Assembly: GCA_023426225.1 (NCBI GenBank)
Contig: JAFABD010000252.1
Coordinates: 1-5,645 of the forward strand
Direction of reading: 5' to 3'
DNA: 5,645 bases
From: Pseudomonadota bacterium
Lineage (GTDB): Bacteria > Pseudomonadota > Alphaproteobacteria > Sphingomonadales > Sphingomonadaceae
How positions within the stretch are numbered: the first letter of the stretch is position 1; each line of letters begins with the position of its first letter. This document shows positions 4,975-5,645 of the stretch, piece by piece. Under the pieces are notes generated by a model. It worked only from the letters and a program-made list of their open reading frames with translations, searched no databases and was not told the origin of the DNA. The position numbers and the translations under genes were made by a program.

Positions 4975-5550
4975 TTATTTCGCCAGTTTCTCGATCTTTT
5001 CCTGCAACCGGGCGAGCTCGGCCTTGAGCGCGGTGACGTCGTCGCCCGCGCCCTCGGCCGTCGGCGCGGCGGCCGGAGCAGCGGCATGGCTCCCCGCGAC
5101 GCCGGTGCCCGGGGTAAAGGCGCTCGCAGCCGCCTCGAACATCGCCATGTTGCGCTTGGCGAGCTCGGCGAAGGGCGAGTTGGCGAACGCGCCCTCGACC
5201 GCCGACTTGAACTGCTCCTGATTGCGGCGGAAGCTCTCCATCGACGCCTCGAGATAGCCGGGCACCATCGCCTGCATCGAATCGCCATAGAGCGAGATCA
5301 GCTGGCGCAGGAAGCTCACCGGCAACAGCGTCTGGCCGCGTGCCTCTTCCTCCATGATGATCTGGGTGAGGATATTGTGCGTGATGTCCTCGTCGGTCTT
5401 GGCGTCGACCACCTTGAAGTCGCGTCCCTCGCGCGTCATCGCGGCGAGATGATCGAGCGTGATGTAGGACGAAGTTTCGGTATTGTAGAGCCGTCGGTTC
5501 GCGTACTTCTTGATGATGACGGGGCCTGTCCCCGTTGCAGCCTTTTTCAT
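4975..5550 (-). CDS. phaR: Polyhydroxyalkanoate synthesis repressor PhaR
   Basis: PhaR is a cytoplasmic DNA-binding regulator that represses phasin and its own gene, and is released when it binds nascent PHA granules. The 191-residue protein has the PHB accumulation N-terminal domain at about 10-70, with hallmark VIIKKYANRRLYNTETSSYI (11-30) and FKVVDAKTDEDITHNILTQI (45-64). A second domain at about 72-115 follows (LLPVSFLRQLISLYGDSMQ, 75-93). Next come an Ala/Pro-rich linker (about 143-170) and a short C-terminal coiled-coil-like helix (VTALKAELARLQEKIEKLA, 172-190). The start at ATG 5548-5550 is chosen because MKKAA..PVIIKKYANRR is the usual beginning and GGGGGT lies a few bases upstream. 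An in-frame ATG at 5584-5586 would add 12 unlikely residues and has AAAGG with no spacing. No PHA synthase or phasin gene is in the window, so its targets lie elsewhere or beyond the right edge. Confidence 0.95.
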   Translation of the reverse strand: MKKAATGTGPVIIKKYANRRLYNTETSSYITLDHLAAMTREGRDFKVVDAKTDEDITHNILTQIIMEEEARGQTLLPVSFLRQLISLYGDSMQAMVPGYLEASMESFRRNQEQFKSAVEGAFANSPFAELAKRNMAMFEAAASAFTPGTGVAGSHAAAPAAAPTAEGAGDDVTALKAELARLQEKIEKLAK

Positions 5551-5645
5551 GGACACCCCCGCGCGTGAGTGACGATGTCCTAACATCCTTTGATCCCGCG
5601 TCGCAACACGGGCCGCGCCCCCTTCCCTTGTTTCTCGCGATGTTG
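5551..5645 (-). promoter_or_regulatory. Upstream region of phaR with an inverted repeat
   Basis: No gene is visible in these 95 bases up to the right edge. GATGT (5574-5578) and ACATC (5583-5587) form a perfect inverted repeat with a 4-base spacer, about 24 bases before the phaR ATG. On the minus strand, TTGCGA (5601-5606) could be a -35 hexamer, with TAGGAC (5577-5582) a poor -10 at 18-base spacing, inside the repeat. If so, a protein on the repeat could block transcription. I see none of the TGC-rich sites described for Paracoccus PhaR, so autoregulation is not shown. Confidence 0.25.

Noticed and set aside
5551..5586. Twelve-residue N-terminal extension of PhaR
   Set aside because: The ATG at 5584-5586 has AAAGG with no spacing, and the added residues do not resemble the family, whose sequence starts at MKKAA.
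1..5645. Mobile elements, CRISPR arrays, tRNA genes or defence systems
   Set aside because: No transposase, integrase, direct repeats, spaced repeats or tRNA-like folds were seen, and the composition looks uniform along the window.

Overview
The window is GC-rich chromosomal DNA with strong G/C bias at third codon positions. The gene content (monofunctional aspartate kinase divergent from ubiG, a PhaR-type PHA regulator, proteins resembling sphingomonad hypotheticals) points to an alphaproteobacterium, most likely Sphingomonadaceae. This rests on recalled protein similarity, not on a search. No rRNA, tRNA, CRISPR array, insertion sequence, integrase, phage gene or defence gene was seen.

Layout from left to right: (1) the N-terminal 212 codons of an exported protein of unknown function on the minus strand, running off the left edge; (2) a 114-bp gap with a terminator-like hairpin, a candidate -10 box and a second, perfect hairpin in the leader of gene 1; (3) a minus-strand flavin oxidoreductase of the nitronate monooxygenase/FabK family; (4) lysC (aspartate kinase), also minus, whose TGA overlaps the GTG start of gene 3 by four bases, so the two form a coupled operon lysC -> oxidoreductase; (5) a 57-bp divergent gap holding an inverted repeat; (6) ubiG on the plus strand (ubiquinone biosynthesis O-methyltransferase); (7) a 62-residue two-helix membrane protein on the minus strand, convergent with ubiG; (8) on the plus strand, an exported protein with a methyltransferase-like fold and a degenerate SAM motif; (9) a long hairpin between convergent genes; (10) phaR on the minus strand, a PHA regulator, with its upstream region reaching the right edge.

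The genes do not form one pathway. lysC starts the aspartate-derived amino acid pathway, ubiG finishes ubiquinone head-group methylation, and phaR controls carbon storage granules. This looks like an ordinary core-genome neighbourhood. I found no convincing evidence of an undescribed multi-gene system. The points most worth checking are the coupling of a FabK-like flavoenzyme to lysC, a possible internal start making a separate aspartokinase regulatory subunit, the exported methyltransferase-like protein, and the hairpins and inverted repeats in the short gaps.
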